NCBI GenBank assembly: GCA_905221605.1
Contig: CAJNDS010002163.1
Coordinates: 561,001 to 625,000, forward strand
DNA: 64,000 bases
Source of the DNA: Symbiodinium natans
Taxonomy: Eukaryota; Sar; Dinophyceae; Suessiales; Symbiodiniaceae
Reading direction: 5' to 3'
Position numbers and translations under genes: made by a program. Positions 24,181-37,800 of this stretch are shown here, one piece after another. Numbering within the stretch: the first letter of the stretch is position 1; each line of letters begins with the position of its first letter. Under the pieces are notes generated by a model that was not told the origin of the DNA, did not search any database, and saw nothing but the letters and a program-made list of their open reading frames with translations.

Positions 24181-24447
24181 AAACATTCTGACAATATGAA
24201 GCTAAGCGTGGTCCGGCGAATCCAGGGCCGATTCACATGTTTTCCACGTTTGTTGGATCACATGCTTTATGTCACAATTGCTTGTCATGTTGTTGCATGT
24301 GTTGGGTGCATGTGTTTGCTCATGTTGCTGTTGTCCTAGAATGTGCAGGGCAGCAATTTACTTAACCCTAGAAACCCTAATACACCCAGTATGAAGAGAA
24401 TGAGCGAAACTGTAAACCCTATAAACCCTAAACCCAGGGCAGCCAAG

Positions 24448-25034
24448 GTGAGTCGCTTCCTCCACCTCTTCCGCGGTGAAGAGGCGCAGTGCTCCCAGCA
24501 ATGCGCGGGCCCTGGCCAGTCGGCTTCAGAGTTGAGGGCTTAGCCTCAGACAACAAACATCTCCTTCATATGCATAGCCAAAGATTTTGCAAGCACAAAA
24601 CATACATATACGCAGACATGTATAGACTTATCCGAATGTTTCGGTTCATATCATGTCTTATTCTCAGTGCTGTTTCTATTAAATACATACTTGTACATGT
24701 GTGGACACATAACATATACGCTCACATACTTCTGTAATAGTTTTATGCTTAAATATCATTACTCATTCTTCTTCTTGTGATTGTGATTTTTTATGTGTGT
24801 GTGTATACATCTGTTTTCTGCCTGTTGTAGTCTTATGCTGCACATTGCTTGCATCTTCATACTTGTGAGAAACATACTTCCGACTGCGCTTATGGTATCG
24901 CGAATGGGAGGCACTCTCGGCGGTTGCAGCCGCACTCTGCACCCTAAGGCGTAGAACCTCGCGGATCTTGCGTTGGCGGCCGCTGCATCTGCAAGCCGGG
25001 ATTTGAGGGCAGCAGCTGTGAGCCAGTTGCGAAG
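24448..25034 (+). CDS. Gene C: first recognised EGF-like module (two exons)
   Basis: Exons 24448-24502 and 24949-25034 join across a GC-AG intron through a split Cys codon. The product has cysteines in C-x3-C-x6-C-x4-C-x1-C-x8-C spacing (CSQQC, GSCVGGRCICKPGFEG, SSC), a textbook EGF-like module. The upstream part HLFRGEEA has no clear match. Earlier exons, including any signal peptide, were not found. Confidence 0.65.
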
Positions 25035-28000
25035 GCCTGGGCGTCTCTTGGACTTTCGGGTTCTCCGGTTGGGTTCTGCAGCATGTTTGGCTCTTCAGGT
25101 TCGTCCAGCTCTTTACAGTGTTTTAGGGCTTCTCGAAACTCAGGTCGTACCCCAGCTTTTATGAAGCAAGGGAGCCGTCGGTATTTTTGGGAACTTAGGC
25201 TTCGGGCGTAGGGAAGGTCAGGGTGTTTCGAAGGTCGGTGCGTTCAGGGTGTCGCGGTCCAGAAAGCCTGGAATTTGGGCTTCACACGCCAAGGAGAGAC
25301 TCTGGGCCTGGGCCTGTGCCTGTGCCTGTGCTAGATTGAAGGCCAGAGCCTTCTAATTGCCCAAAGCCAAACCAAGCACCCCGGCTGGTTGGGTAGGTTG
25401 AGGGGCCCGGAGTCATCGCGACCAATCCGCTTAGAAAGCAGCCCGACACGCAAAGTCTCAAGCTACGAGGTTGGGGGGGGGTGTATCATTTTACCCAACA
25501 CTTAGAAGAGCCCCAAGATCCGAGAACCCAAACACTTCAAACCCCGAAGACCGCCAGAAATTCTGTGTCCAGCCTCTTTGGGTTGGCAGGTCGCACCTCC
25601 CCGTCCCAGTGCATCTTCTATGGATCGGGTCATGGTCTACGCAGAGGACCCCAAATCCCAAACATTAAGCTTGTGTTGTGGCTTGCTACCTTAAGCCCTA
25701 AACCCTAAACCCTAAACACTAACCCTATAAACCCCAAATCCGAAGCCGCAAGCACGTGCAGGAATGGCGTTCGACCCAGGATCCCCAAAGCTTGTTGCCC
25801 GCCCTTTATGTATTCCCAATTAGGGCTTCGGGGGTTCACCAGACAGGTGATACTGAAATCTTGATGTTAGGCAAGTTGCGACTCAAAATCGTGAAAATGG
25901 CTGGCTGCCGCGGTGGCCCTCAAAGATAATTCTCAGCCACGGCGAACCGAAAGCCGGTTGTGGTTACTGAAACCCCTCGGCTTCCCGAAACAGAACAAGC
26001 CCGCATGCACGCAGTCAGGACGTTGCTGCCGAGCGGGCCAAGCGAATTGCTGCCGCAGTTAAGGCCTGCCTTTGTGAGTTAATTTGGGTGAAGACATCGA
26101 GTTCACCAATCGGCATGATGTGACGATAAGAACCTTGTTGTGTGGGTGCATGTGCCCAGTCAGTAAGGTACAGTTGGCCCTGATAGGTCCATAGTATGAA
26201 ACCTCAGACCTAAGCCCTTGAAGCGAACCTTGCGGACACACATGAGAGCCCTTTAGGGGCTCGGGATGTCTTGTTTGTCGCCTTTTTGGATTCGGATGTA
26301 TAGGGTTCAGGGGGTGTACAGGGGTTAAGCAGGCTTCAGCCCTCTCTGACCTTGCATGGAAGGTTTCTAAACGCATGTCCTTCGCCAACCTATCGGCCTA
26401 TACACCCCTACAGCTGACCTCAGGCCTTAGTTCTTGAACTCATTAAAAGGCAGCGGCATATTGTCTTTACACTAGGCTCTTTCGGCTCTCCTATCAAATT
26501 GAGTTAACGAGAGTCTAGCTGCTGTTGTGTGCTCAGTTCTCTTGTGTGTGTGTGTGTGTGTGTTGGTTGGTTGGTTGGTTGGTCGGTCGGTCGGTCGGTC
26601 GGTTGGTCGGTTGGTTGGTTGGTGTTGTTGTCGTCCACCCCCTTCTTGTTCTTGAAGTCCTAAGCCCTAAACCCGGAAACGCCGCTACGGAAAGCGCCGC
26701 TGCCGAAAGCGCAGACTGCAGAAATGATCTATTCGGGCAAGGTGGTGTAGGCACCCACTCCAAAACATCGGCGTAGCACCTATGCAGAAACCGCGTGTCA
26801 AAGCAGAAAATTAGGGTAATTAGGGTCTTCATTTTTTAAACTCTCGGCCTTAAAGAAGGTTCTGCATAGGCCTAAACTCTGAACGCTGCTAAACTTTTTC
26901 CCTGGGCCTTGAACACTAGTCCCCAACCCCTAAATCCCCGAACCCTACATCCTAAGTCCGATGCCGAAAGCCCGATTCTTCACCTTCCTGTAGCCCTTGC
27001 GCCTCATGTGTTAGTTGCAGGCGCGGCGGGCCCACCTTGAGGCCAAGGCCATGGATTGGGTTTAGGGTTTAGGGTTTAGAGTGTAGGGTTTAGGGTTTAG
27101 GGTTTAGGGTTTAGGGTTCAGAGTTTGGGGCTTAGGGTTCGGGGGGTTTAGGGTTTGGCTTCGGGCTGAGGGTTTGCAAGGTTTACAGGCTTAAAGTTTG
27201 GTGGTCATAGGGTTTATGTAGGTAAAATGCTTTGGGACTCAGACATTAGGGCTTGCGAGACCTTTGTGCCCAACCGCAGAGAGCGCCGCCAAGTATTCAG
27301 AGTCATTTTTGTCCAGAGAAGCCTGCACAGAGCTCACCCTAAACCCTAAACCCTAAACCCTAAACCCTCGGATTGGGTGCCCACCCCTCGCTTCTTGTTT
27401 CCCACATTGTAGGCTGTAGGCAATGTCTGTTTAGAAGGGCCTTTTGAGTCCAGAAACCCACCAAGCAAGAGTTCTTAGAACCTCAGGGCTTGGGGTGCTT
27501 GCTTAAAGGGCCTTGAGGGAGGTTTGCAGCTTTACTAGGACCCAGAGTAGGCCTTATTCACTCTTTTTGGGGGTCAGGTTCCCTGGTTCACCTGAAACCT
27601 ACTGTTTTGTGGGCTGCGTGACTTTCCTATAAGGGGCTATATTTTAAGAACCTACAGAAGTAGGGTTTGGGTTCTTAGGGTAGTTTAAGAAGGCATTTTG
27701 AGGCCTTTAGGGGTGTTCGGGGTATTTAGCGCAAGAAACCCGCACCCAGACGCCATGCACAAGGCGCCCGCGCCCTTGCAGCCAGCAGCTGCCAACCCGA
27801 CTCTGCTGAGAGAGGCCTTAGAGGCCGCACTTGGGAGATTTGGTTTGAGGTTGGGTTTAGGGTTGGGGTTTAGGGTTTCGGGTTGTGGGTATGAATGTGC
27901 AAGTTGTGAAATTTGTACACGAACAAAATGTTCGTGAACTTAATATATATATATATATATATATACATCAGGAGGAAGAAAGTTTTGTCGCACTTGCATA

Positions 28001-31000
28001 TCTTGCGTTAGTGGAGGACTCAGAGTACGCGGAAGTGCATTTTCTGTGGCCTGGCCAGCGGAGGAATTCCCGCGCTGTTTTAAACATATATTACTTTTTG
28101 TTCCGACGGAGGACTTTAAATCCTCCGCGCCCCAGAAACACATCTTCTGGTGGAGTCTATGGGGTGGGGGGTGTGCACGTACATGCTGACATAAGTGCCC
28201 GATGCGACGAACTTTCGTCCTGGCGCAGTATATATATATATATACACATATATATATATATATATTAAAATTTCTGAAATACATCTGTAATGTTTCTCAG
28301 ATGACACAAATCACTTGAGGTTCAATTTGCATTTCACCAAATTGCCAGGTATGAAGTTCTTTAAATAAACAGTACTTTTAACAACAAATCCACTATCATT
28401 TTGTCAACTTTTAACTTGTGTAAGTATTCATTGTTTTATAAGACAACGGCGTCAACATTTAAGAATGTATCATAATTATCTGTGATTCTCAGCGCAAGCA
28501 AGGCCGGGAAATTGCCACACTTCCGCGGGACATTTGCCCAGGTGATTCTGCCCACAGAGTCCAGCATCTTCACATACATGGGACTTTATGAAAATAGGGC
28601 ACCCCCAATCTGGATCCCCAAATAGTAGGATCCCCTTACAATGAGAGGACCCCAATAAGGTGCCCCTAATTTCGTAACCCCCCCATATGTCTAGGCCAGG
28701 ATAGGCAGGAGCCCCAACGCGAAGAAGGAGCGAGAGGGGGTAGACCTTGCAAGCTGAAGTTTGCACCCTCAACTCCCATTGTAGGGTTTAGGATTTAGGG
28801 TTTAGGGTTTAGGGTTTAGGGTTTAGGGCTTGAAACCGCATACAGCATCAGACGCAGGCCTCCCAAAACGCATTGCTGACTGCAGCCTCAATTCACGAGG
28901 CCGAGGCCCGCCGGGCACGAGGTGTAGTGTTTAGGGTTTAGGGTTCAGGGTTCAGGGTTCAGGGTTGAGGGTTCGGGGTTCAGGGTTTAGGATTTAGGGT
29001 TCTAGGTTTGCATGACGATGGTACTCTTCTCACTTAGACTTTAGGGTTTGGGGCTTCGTCAACCGCCACGCCGACTCGATTCAGAAAAAAACCCTAACCC
29101 CTAAACCCTAAACCGTGCTAACGGGCCAGGCGGACTCAGGCCCTGGCACAGCCGTGTTTTGCTACTTGGAGGTTCATGGTACTTAGTAACCAACTATAAC
29201 TGTACTTATAACTGTACTTATAACCACATTAGGGCAGTTAAGGGGCTTACTTGTGGGTTATAAATACAGTTATAACTGGTTAATAAGTACCATGAACCTC
29301 CAAGTATGCTCAAGCCGATGCATATGAAGCAGGGTATATATGACTGTTTTTGGTGAGTGCTTGAGTGTCCTTTTGGGGGTACAAGAAGTATAAACCCTAC
29401 TTCATGTGGTCAGCGGTGCTCTCGCAAGTTTAAGGTAAAGGGTTTCCAGTCATTGCTTCCTTCCACGTAGTTCCATGTAGTTCATGGATTGATGAACTAG
29501 TTCTGCAGCAATAAGATGGCTTGGGGTATGGGGCTGAGGGGTTAACGCCTACATGCGTCCGCACTCCGCGTTCTCGACCCCACCCCTCCCCTCATGGTAT
29601 CCAACCCGCCTCCAAGGTATCCCCCAAACCCCCAACCTAAACCCTAAACCTTGATCCCCTTAACCCTGACACCTATGCCCTAAACCCACCATGAATGACG
29701 GGGCACAGAGCTAAACCTTAAACCCTAAACCCGCCATACCAGAAACCTTGAACTCGGGGGGCAGAGTGAAACTCCCTAAACCCTAAAGCTTTACACTTGC
29801 CATGAACCACAGAGGGCAGAACCCGAAATCCTCAGCCCAAAACACAAAACCCAGGGGGGGCGCGAATACCATGAAGGGGTAGGGGGGGGGGGGGGGGGGT
29901 TGGGGAGGAGGTTGCGTGGATGCTGGCGGTTGAGGCTTCGGGGTGCTTGTGGGTTGAGTCTTTAGAGCTCGGGGCTATTGACCGCCTGAAGGTGAGACTT
30001 GGGAACAGGGATGCGTAACTCTGTTTCCAAAGACCCCAGGCTTCCGGCTGTAGCGGCGTCCAAGGTCCAGAGCTCCAAGGCTTGAACCGTGAACCCGGGC
30101 AACGAGCCGTGTCTTGACCACTTTTCTTGGAGGAGTCACGGCGTGCCGTGGCCGCCAACAAAGCGATCCTCCGAGACTCGCCTCTCAGGGACAGCGAAGG
30201 CCACCTCCACTGTTTCTGCAATGGGGGGCAAGGGGGAGTTTAAAATGTGGGGTTCAGGACATGATTTGAAGCTCGGGATTTCACGGCTGTCTTAGGTTCA
30301 TGGCTCCTTTGGAAGGTAATCAAAGTTATAGCCCTTCTTCCCTAAAGCCGAAGACTTCGCTACTCCCCAAACCTACGTACATTAACCTCCCGAAAGCCCG
30401 GCACAGGAATGACAGAATGAAGAATGAAGTAATGTCCCTAACTGTCAGGGCAGGTTCACCTTGTTCAGCAAGCTTTGGGGTTTAGAGTTTTTAGGGTTCA
30501 GGGGCAAAGAATGAAACGCGCGATCTAATCACATTCCGGAGCTGCGCTATCCTAGGCACCCAAGATGGAGTTCAGAACATCGAAGCAGCAAAGCACTGCT
30601 GTTTGTTCCGCAGAGCTTCAAACCATAAATGAGCTCCTCAGCAAGCCGCTTCCCCCCCCCAAACCTTCCCCAACGTCGAACTGTACTCCCATGCGTGTGC
30701 AAGAATTGCCCGTTTAGCCCTTTCATGTTCTGGCTGTTGGAGATGGATGTAAAAACCCTCCCGAAGCCTAAACCCTGAACCCCAACAGCATAAAAGCACA
30801 CAGCAGCTCACACCCAAGACCCTAAACCCCAAACCCTAAGCCCTCACAGGGATCATGGACAAGATTGGCAGATACCTGAAACCTGCCTCCACCACCTTGG
30901 GCTTCCTCCCCCACACGACGACTTCAGGCCATTTGTGTTTTCAGGAGTTTAGGGTTTAGGGTTTAGGGTTGTTCTTGGAGGGGGGCAGGGGGGAGGATCC

Positions 31001-34000
31001 TCTATCGGGGGTCCCCCAAACAGCCCGAAGCCCCAAACCCTAAACCCCAAACCCCAGACAACTGAAAGGCTCCAAGTCCCATAAGTGGTTGGTTCATTGT
31101 GAGCGAATTGCGAGTGGGGTATCTCTGGCCCCGGCTCGGAGGATTTCGAGCCCTGAGGGTTTAGGGTTTAGGGTTTAGGGTTTAGGGTTTAGGGTTTAGG
31201 GTTTAGGGTTTAGGGTCTATGGTTGCATGTTGTTTGTAGAACCAAGTCTGCAGGTACGCTAAATGGTGCAACGATAGGTCTGGCCATGCGTGATATGTGC
31301 AAACCAACCCAACCAAGGCTTTGCTGATCAGAGCTTGCCCGTTCTGATGAACTTGGCCTCCACTTTCTCGATCCTCCCATGGCTTCAAGCTGCCCACTAC
31401 ATCTTGATGGGGTTTAGGGTTGAGGCATTTTTGGAGTACTAGAAACCTCAGGGCAAGGGAGCCCCAGGCCCAGAAGCCTTAACCCCTAAACCCCTCAACC
31501 CTCGGCTTCTGAAGCCCCCTTATCCCTCCAATGCTGGGACCTAAGTCTTTGAAAGCCCCGGCCTTCAGAGTTTGCTCTACGCCCCCCGAAACGTTTAAAG
31601 GGTTTAGGGCTTAGGAAACTGGAAAGCTGACACCTTCAACCCCTAAACACGGAACCGCAAGCGGGTGTAGACCCTAATCTGAAAAGCCGAAGAAGACCCT
31701 CTCCAGGCCCCAACGCCTCCAAGCTGGAAGCCCCCATGAAGGCGAAGCCAGGCGACCACGGATTGAGTTTAGGGGATTCGATTTGCTTTGGGTTTTCGGG
31801 CTGTTGGTTTAGTTCAGGAGGCCAGGGTTCAGGGTTTATAGGCAGTCAGGGTTCAGGGTTAGGCTAGCATCGGGCTCAGGGTTCAGGTTTGTTTTTTGGT
31901 TTGGGGCCTTGGTTGGCGTTGCATAGTTTAGGACTCTGGGCTCTGCCGTTTGCTGGCTTTGGTTGGTTTAGGGCTGAGGGCTATGCCCGGGAATGTGGTG
32001 TCTTGTTAGCTCAAGGTCCTCTTGCTTTTATTTGGGCCTAGTCAGAATTCGGGAATTCCGGTTCGAAAAATCGACGTTTAGCGAGGGCTCTCAGTGCTCC
32101 TAAACAGCCGCGACAGATTTGTACATGTCCTGTCTGGCAGCGCGTAAATTCCCAAACCCTGTCAGCCCAGGTGAGTGCCTGGACAACTGCAACGGTGGCC
32201 TGCCGGCAAGGGGCCGCGAAGTGCCACCCCCCCCCCCTTTTTTGTCAACCCTGAGCTTGGGCACCTGGTTGCGGGGTGCGGCCCTCTTTCTTTCACAGAG
32301 GGTTTCGGTGTTTTCGGTTTGCTTTGCCTTTTTGTGGCGTTTGGGGGTTGGTGGATCGTAGAAGATTCTGCTCGGAAGCCTCTTCGGATACCTGTCACCT
32401 TTTGACAAGCAGCAGTACCACGACCGAGATTTTGATAAAAGGGTCCGGGAGGTCCAGGGTTCAGAGCTCAGAGGTGTGGGGCTTCTAGTTTAGGTTTTGC
32501 GTTGCGAGCTTAGCGCCAAGTCGCCACCACAGGCTGAGGGTGTATCGTGCATGTCAGGTTAGCGTGCATTTCAGGTTAGGTGAAGCGTATATAGGGGTTT
32601 GGTGGGGGGTTGGGGGCATCTAGGGTTTAGAGCATCTAGGGTGCAGGGATTCAGGGTCGCCCCTACCCAGTGCGGCCTTCATTCGTTGCTACCTTCATGG
32701 GGGGTTGTTCTAAATCCCGGTCCCCTCCCAAAAGGAGCCGCCTTCCCCTGTCCCCAAATCCGAGGGCACGGCAGCTGCTCCAACGGAGTCTGCCGCTGTG
32801 GCGCCGGCTGGACTGGAGAGGCTGCGGTTGGGATTCAGCTATCAGCAGTGTGTGGAGGGTTTTGGGTTTAGGGAGATCGTTTTCAGCATTTGCATCGCAG
32901 GCCTGGACTAGGCGGCCGAGACTGTAGTGCTGTGGCTTGTGACTGTGAGGGCTTCTGGTGTTGGAGGTTGCTTTCAGGACACTACTGCTTCTTTCTCAGC
33001 AACTCCTGGGCATTGACCTCGCAAGGCACTTCCGTCATCACAGCTCATCACCTCTGTTTCTGTCTAGCCGTTAACTTCTTTCAGGCCTTCGGCCCTCGAA
33101 GACACTCTAAGTAGAAGGCTTCGAAGCCCATCAATGGTTCCGCTCGCCCTGCCAGTTTTTTTTAGCACGTAGCGATCCCAAACCCCAAACCCTCAGGTAT
33201 TGAGATGTGGGGGGTTTACGATATTAGGGGTACCCTATTGGGATCCTTATTATAAGGGGATCCTATTATTTGGGTGTCTATATTAGGGGTGCCTGATTAT
33301 CGTAAACCGCCATGTGTAGTTAATCCATGGTCTAATTTTGCCAGATGTTGCACCAAAATCAAGAGACATGCACGAACTGTCAACAACTTCACAGTCGCCG
33401 GGAAGGTGCGAGCGTGCGCGACAGAGTTCGGAGCCTCGTTTAAGAAGCTGCTGTATCTTTACCATGTTTTTTGTTATAAGGAAGGTGTTTGAAACAGAAC
33501 CGTGCCGTAACGCCTAGGTTCTTCAGGACCTGCTGTACAAAAAGGTAGCGACAGCCCCTGCGAACCGAATTGCGAGGCACAACCGTAAACCCTCAACCCT
33601 ACACCCTGAATCCGAAGAACCCCTCAACCCTTACCAACCCTAAATGCTCGAAAGGCCTGTGACGTCGTGGCTTGGCGCATATCTGGTGACAAAACCCCTC
33701 TCCTAGCGCCTCATAGCTTTCAGGGGTTTAGGGTTGAGGGTCTAGGGTTTAGGGCGTTTTATGGTATCTGGCTTCAAGGGACGCGGGGGCCTGAAAAGCA
33801 TGAGCTTGCTTCGGGCTTCTATTACACTTAGAGGGTGCCGGGTCCGCGTTCATGCAGTTCAAGAGTCCACAAAAGCCCGGTTAAAATCTGAGCAGTTTTG
33901 AGGGTTCTTAAGGGACGGATCATGGGGAGCTCAGGGAGCCTTAAGCATAGTGGGGAGTATGAGGGAACCTTGGTTTACATACCCCCCGGCTCCCTCAAGA

Positions 34001-34781
34001 AACCTGTAAAGGGAGTTGTCGTCCAGCCAACAGACCCCATGAAATAATAGAGGGGGAAAAGAGAGAGAGAGAGAGAGGGAGAAAGAGTGAAAGAAAGTGA
34101 GTCTTTTCGTCCATTGGAAAGAATCATGAATGCAATCGATGATGGGTCCCTGTTGTTCATTAGATCTGCTAGTGAGAACCATGTAAACCTCGGAAATACG
34201 ATGGACCCTCTTGAATGATTCTATCGCTGGAGAATGTCCATAATTAACAAAGCACAGAACCTTGTTCACTAGATAGCCCAAGGAATTCAAGTAAGGAAGT
34301 CCGTCTACAGGTCAATGAGGAACTTTTGGGCATCTCTTCTCTTTTAGCTTACTGTGCTCTCATACGCCACGGAAAGGATCTTGAAAGTGTGAAGGCCGGA
34401 GTCATGAGCCTGAGGAGGTACGTAGTAGAGCTACAATTTCCTGTCTTCGTACTCGCTGTGTAGATGCGGGAACGACCTAACCTGAAGTGAGCGAAAAAAT
34501 GCAAAGCCCTCGAAGCTCCATTGTAAACCAAATTCAGCCCGACAATGGGCACCCTGTTTTCCCTAGGAACCCCGCATCCCCCAACACAACACCCTAAACC
34601 TTGAGCGCCAAGGCGACCTGCCCTGCCAATTGCAACTCCCGGGGCTCTTGCCTAGGCCAGCTTTTTGCCCTTTTATGCGGCGGTCCTTACTGTTGCCTTA
34701 GGGAATGAAGGTCAAGGTCGTGGTCGTGGTCGTCGTCGTCGTCAGTAGAAGTAGCAGTGGCCGTAGCAGAAGCAGTAGCAG

Positions 34782-34841
<60 letters not shown>

Positions 34842-37800
34842 CAGTAGCAGTAGCAGAAGAAGCAACAGAAACAGCAGGAGGAGGCGGAGGCGGAGGCGGC
34901 GGAGGAGGAGTAGTAGAAGTAAGTGTTAGTAGGTAGTAGTAAGTAGTAAGTAGGTAGTAGTAGTCGTCTTCGTCGTAGTAGTCAGTAGCCATTCCATCAC
35001 TCCCCAAGCAGGTATGGGTTAGGAGGGTTGAGGATCTGGCTGAGTTTGGGGAGTCCACGACTAGGAGTCGACAGGGTGGAGACTTGAGGGTTTAGGGTCC
35101 AGGGTCTAGGGTTTAGGGATTTAAGTTTTGGGGCTTTGAGGGTCCAAGGTTAGCGGTGTAGTACCGGAATTCTGCCCTGAAGCTCACACATCCGCGCAAA
35201 ATCTCAAGTGCCCAAACCCCACCAGACCCCACCCCCCCTAACCATCTCTCTGTGAGGCGGCGTCTGCGCCTGCGACTACGCCTTCTATGGCGCTGCCTGC
35301 TCGGCCCTCAGCAGGACGAGAAGGGTGCAACTTCCAGAGGCGTTTAGAATGGGCTTGGTGGCGCTTGACAGTTCAACATTGGCTTCTGCGTTGTCGGGCG
35401 CGGGGTGGGGGAGTTTCAGTTCGAAGCACCCCGCGTTGCAAGGCGAGTATCCCCGCTGCAAGAACGACTGCAACGGCCATGGCTTCTGCGACGGTGGCAA
35501 GTGCATGTGCCCCCAGGCTGCTGAAAGTCCTTGAGCTTGAGGTCGGAGCGTTGGGCTCGTTGAAGAATTGAGTAAGGGGTCAAGCAACCGAACTTTTGGG
35601 GCTCGGGAAGTTTAGGGTTAGCTGGAGCCGCCAGTATGGGAACATGAAGCTTCGTGTTTGCGTACAATGCTCTCAACTCAGGCAATGCTGGCTACCATGG
35701 TCCAGCCTGCGACGAGTACAAGGCTTCATGCACACCCACAAGCCACTGTAGTTTCAGGTCCCCGTAGAAGTAAGTTTCATCATTGAACCCTGAGAAAAAA
35801 AGAGAGAATGAGTAGTAGTTCTCAGTGCTTGACAGATTTTAGGCTTTAGGGGTTTAAGGGCTTAGGACTTACTGCTTTTAGGGTTTAGGGCACTAAGAGC
35901 TTTAGAAAAGTTAGGGGTTCAGCCCCAGAACCCTTCAAGTACAATTTTGGCTGGTTGCAACCTGATTTCGGGTCAGGCATGTAGCAATCGTCGGCTTTAG
36001 GATGTAGGGGTTTGGACGCCTAACCCCTAAGTCAACCCCCCACAGACCGTAAAAACCCGATCAGCCGGATAATGTTTAATTCTTTAAGCCCTCTAGCACC
36101 TTTGACAACTTTAAGCCCTATGAACTGTATGATGGACATTCCGGAAAAACTCTTTGGCACACCCAACCCTAAACCCTAAACCCTCCAATAGGGGGGCGGG
36201 GGCTCGTAAAGGGGAATCCTCTGTATGTGGAATTCCCCTTTTTGAGAAACAACGACACAACGTCGAAAGCATCCTTCACTCATGAGTCCCAAATGGAGGC
36301 TTACGACAATAGGGGGCCCCGAATATAGATCCCCAAATACTAGGCTTTCCCTACAATACGGACCCCAGTACCACGCAAAAAAGAGAACCTAAACCGCAAA
36401 CCGATATATATATATATATATATATACCCTTTCGGGATTATATATAGGGCCCTCATTCCCTGATTCCCTACCAAGAGCCAGCCAGGCCGTCATCATTCCC
36501 TGATGCCCCTATAATAAGGACCCCAATAAGGTACCCCTAATTTTCCTAAACCCCCAAATCCCAAATCCCTAAAACCCTAAACCCTAAACCCCTAAACCCT
36601 AAACCCCAAACCCCAAGCCATCATCTCGTAGGATCCTCAGCCGGTGGCGCCGGCAGTCGTCACTGTGGAGCCCAGCGAGGAGGCCGCATTGGCCCTGAGC
36701 ATGGACGAGTGGGGATTAGGGGTGTTTGGGGTTTGGGGTTGAAGGTTTAGGGGTTAGGGTTTAGGGTTTGGGGTGTAGGGTTGCAAGATGCGAATCTAAA
36801 TCTAGAAGTTCAGTCAACTCTAGTATTCCAGGTACCCTGAAAGGCCCTGAAACATAGACTTGCAAACCTTCACTTTCGGAGCATTCGGTTTCAAAATCTT
36901 GTTTTGGGGGGGACCTGATGGCCGTTTGGGGTCTGAGGCAGCCGAAGGCCGGGGGCCAGGGTTTAGGGTTTAGGGTTTGGGGTTTGGGGTTTAGGGTTTA
37001 GGGTTAGGGCTCTGCGAGGCTGTGCAGCGCGCGGCGTCCTTTGGCGAGAAGGCGTGTCCGCCAGCTCGGATGGGTTTCGATACCCCCCCCTTTCTACAGG
37101 AACTTGATGGAGGATGATGGAGGGATTCGGAGGCCCAAGGGTGCTAAAACTATATCCCCCTTGTGAATTATTTTCTTGTTTATATAAAAGCGCAAGAGTA
37201 TATTAGAAATACTATGTTTATTGAGGTTCTAAGGGGAGTACAGTAAACATGCTTTTTCTAGGGATGACTCTGGCCTTTCGCAGGCTGCAATGGCCCTTAA
37301 ACATTCGCCTGCGATGCTCCTGCAAGGATGGTTTTCATGGTAGAGACATCTCTGAAGGCTTCGGGCAAGATGATCTTGTATGGGCATCTGCGCCAGGGGC
37401 CACCCACACCCTCAACCCTAGAAGGCCCTGAGCCCTGACCCTCTTCAGGAAGAAGGGTTCCCTAACCCTAAACCCTAAACCCTAAACCCTACGCCCTAAA
37501 CCCTATACCCTATACCCTAAACCCTAAATCCTAAACCCTAATCCTAAGGTTCTGAGGGCTTGGGGCTCTGAGGTCGGGTTTAGGGATGCCGCCGGAAGCC
37601 CAGCAGCCACCGTGGAAGTTGCTTTTTCTTTTCCGGGGCTGGCCTGATGCTCCCTTTTAACTTGAAGGTCAAGTTAACGGTAAGAAATATATGTATGTGT
37701 ATATATATATATATATATCTATCCCATACATATATATATATATATATATATGCTACCCCCCCCCCCCCCCCGGGTTATCCACGCTTTTTTGTGGTTATCC

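Larger units (their letters stand above)
18723..24447. other. Spacer between genes B and C
   Basis: Holds telomere-like tracts (21351-21399, 22067-22110, 22547-22588), G-rich runs, a (TA)n tract at 20766-20793, a GGTTTACG-type element at 22703-22796, a 26-bp minisatellite at 23690-23990 and a GC-rich repeat pair at 23545-23640 and 24085-24180. One unassigned ORF lies at 20122-20526. The 5' exons of gene C may begin within it. Confidence 0.6.

Noticed and set aside
34687-35058. 123-codon minus-strand ORF with poly-Ala
   Set aside because: It is the complement of the AGC/AGT triplet tract in an intron of gene C.
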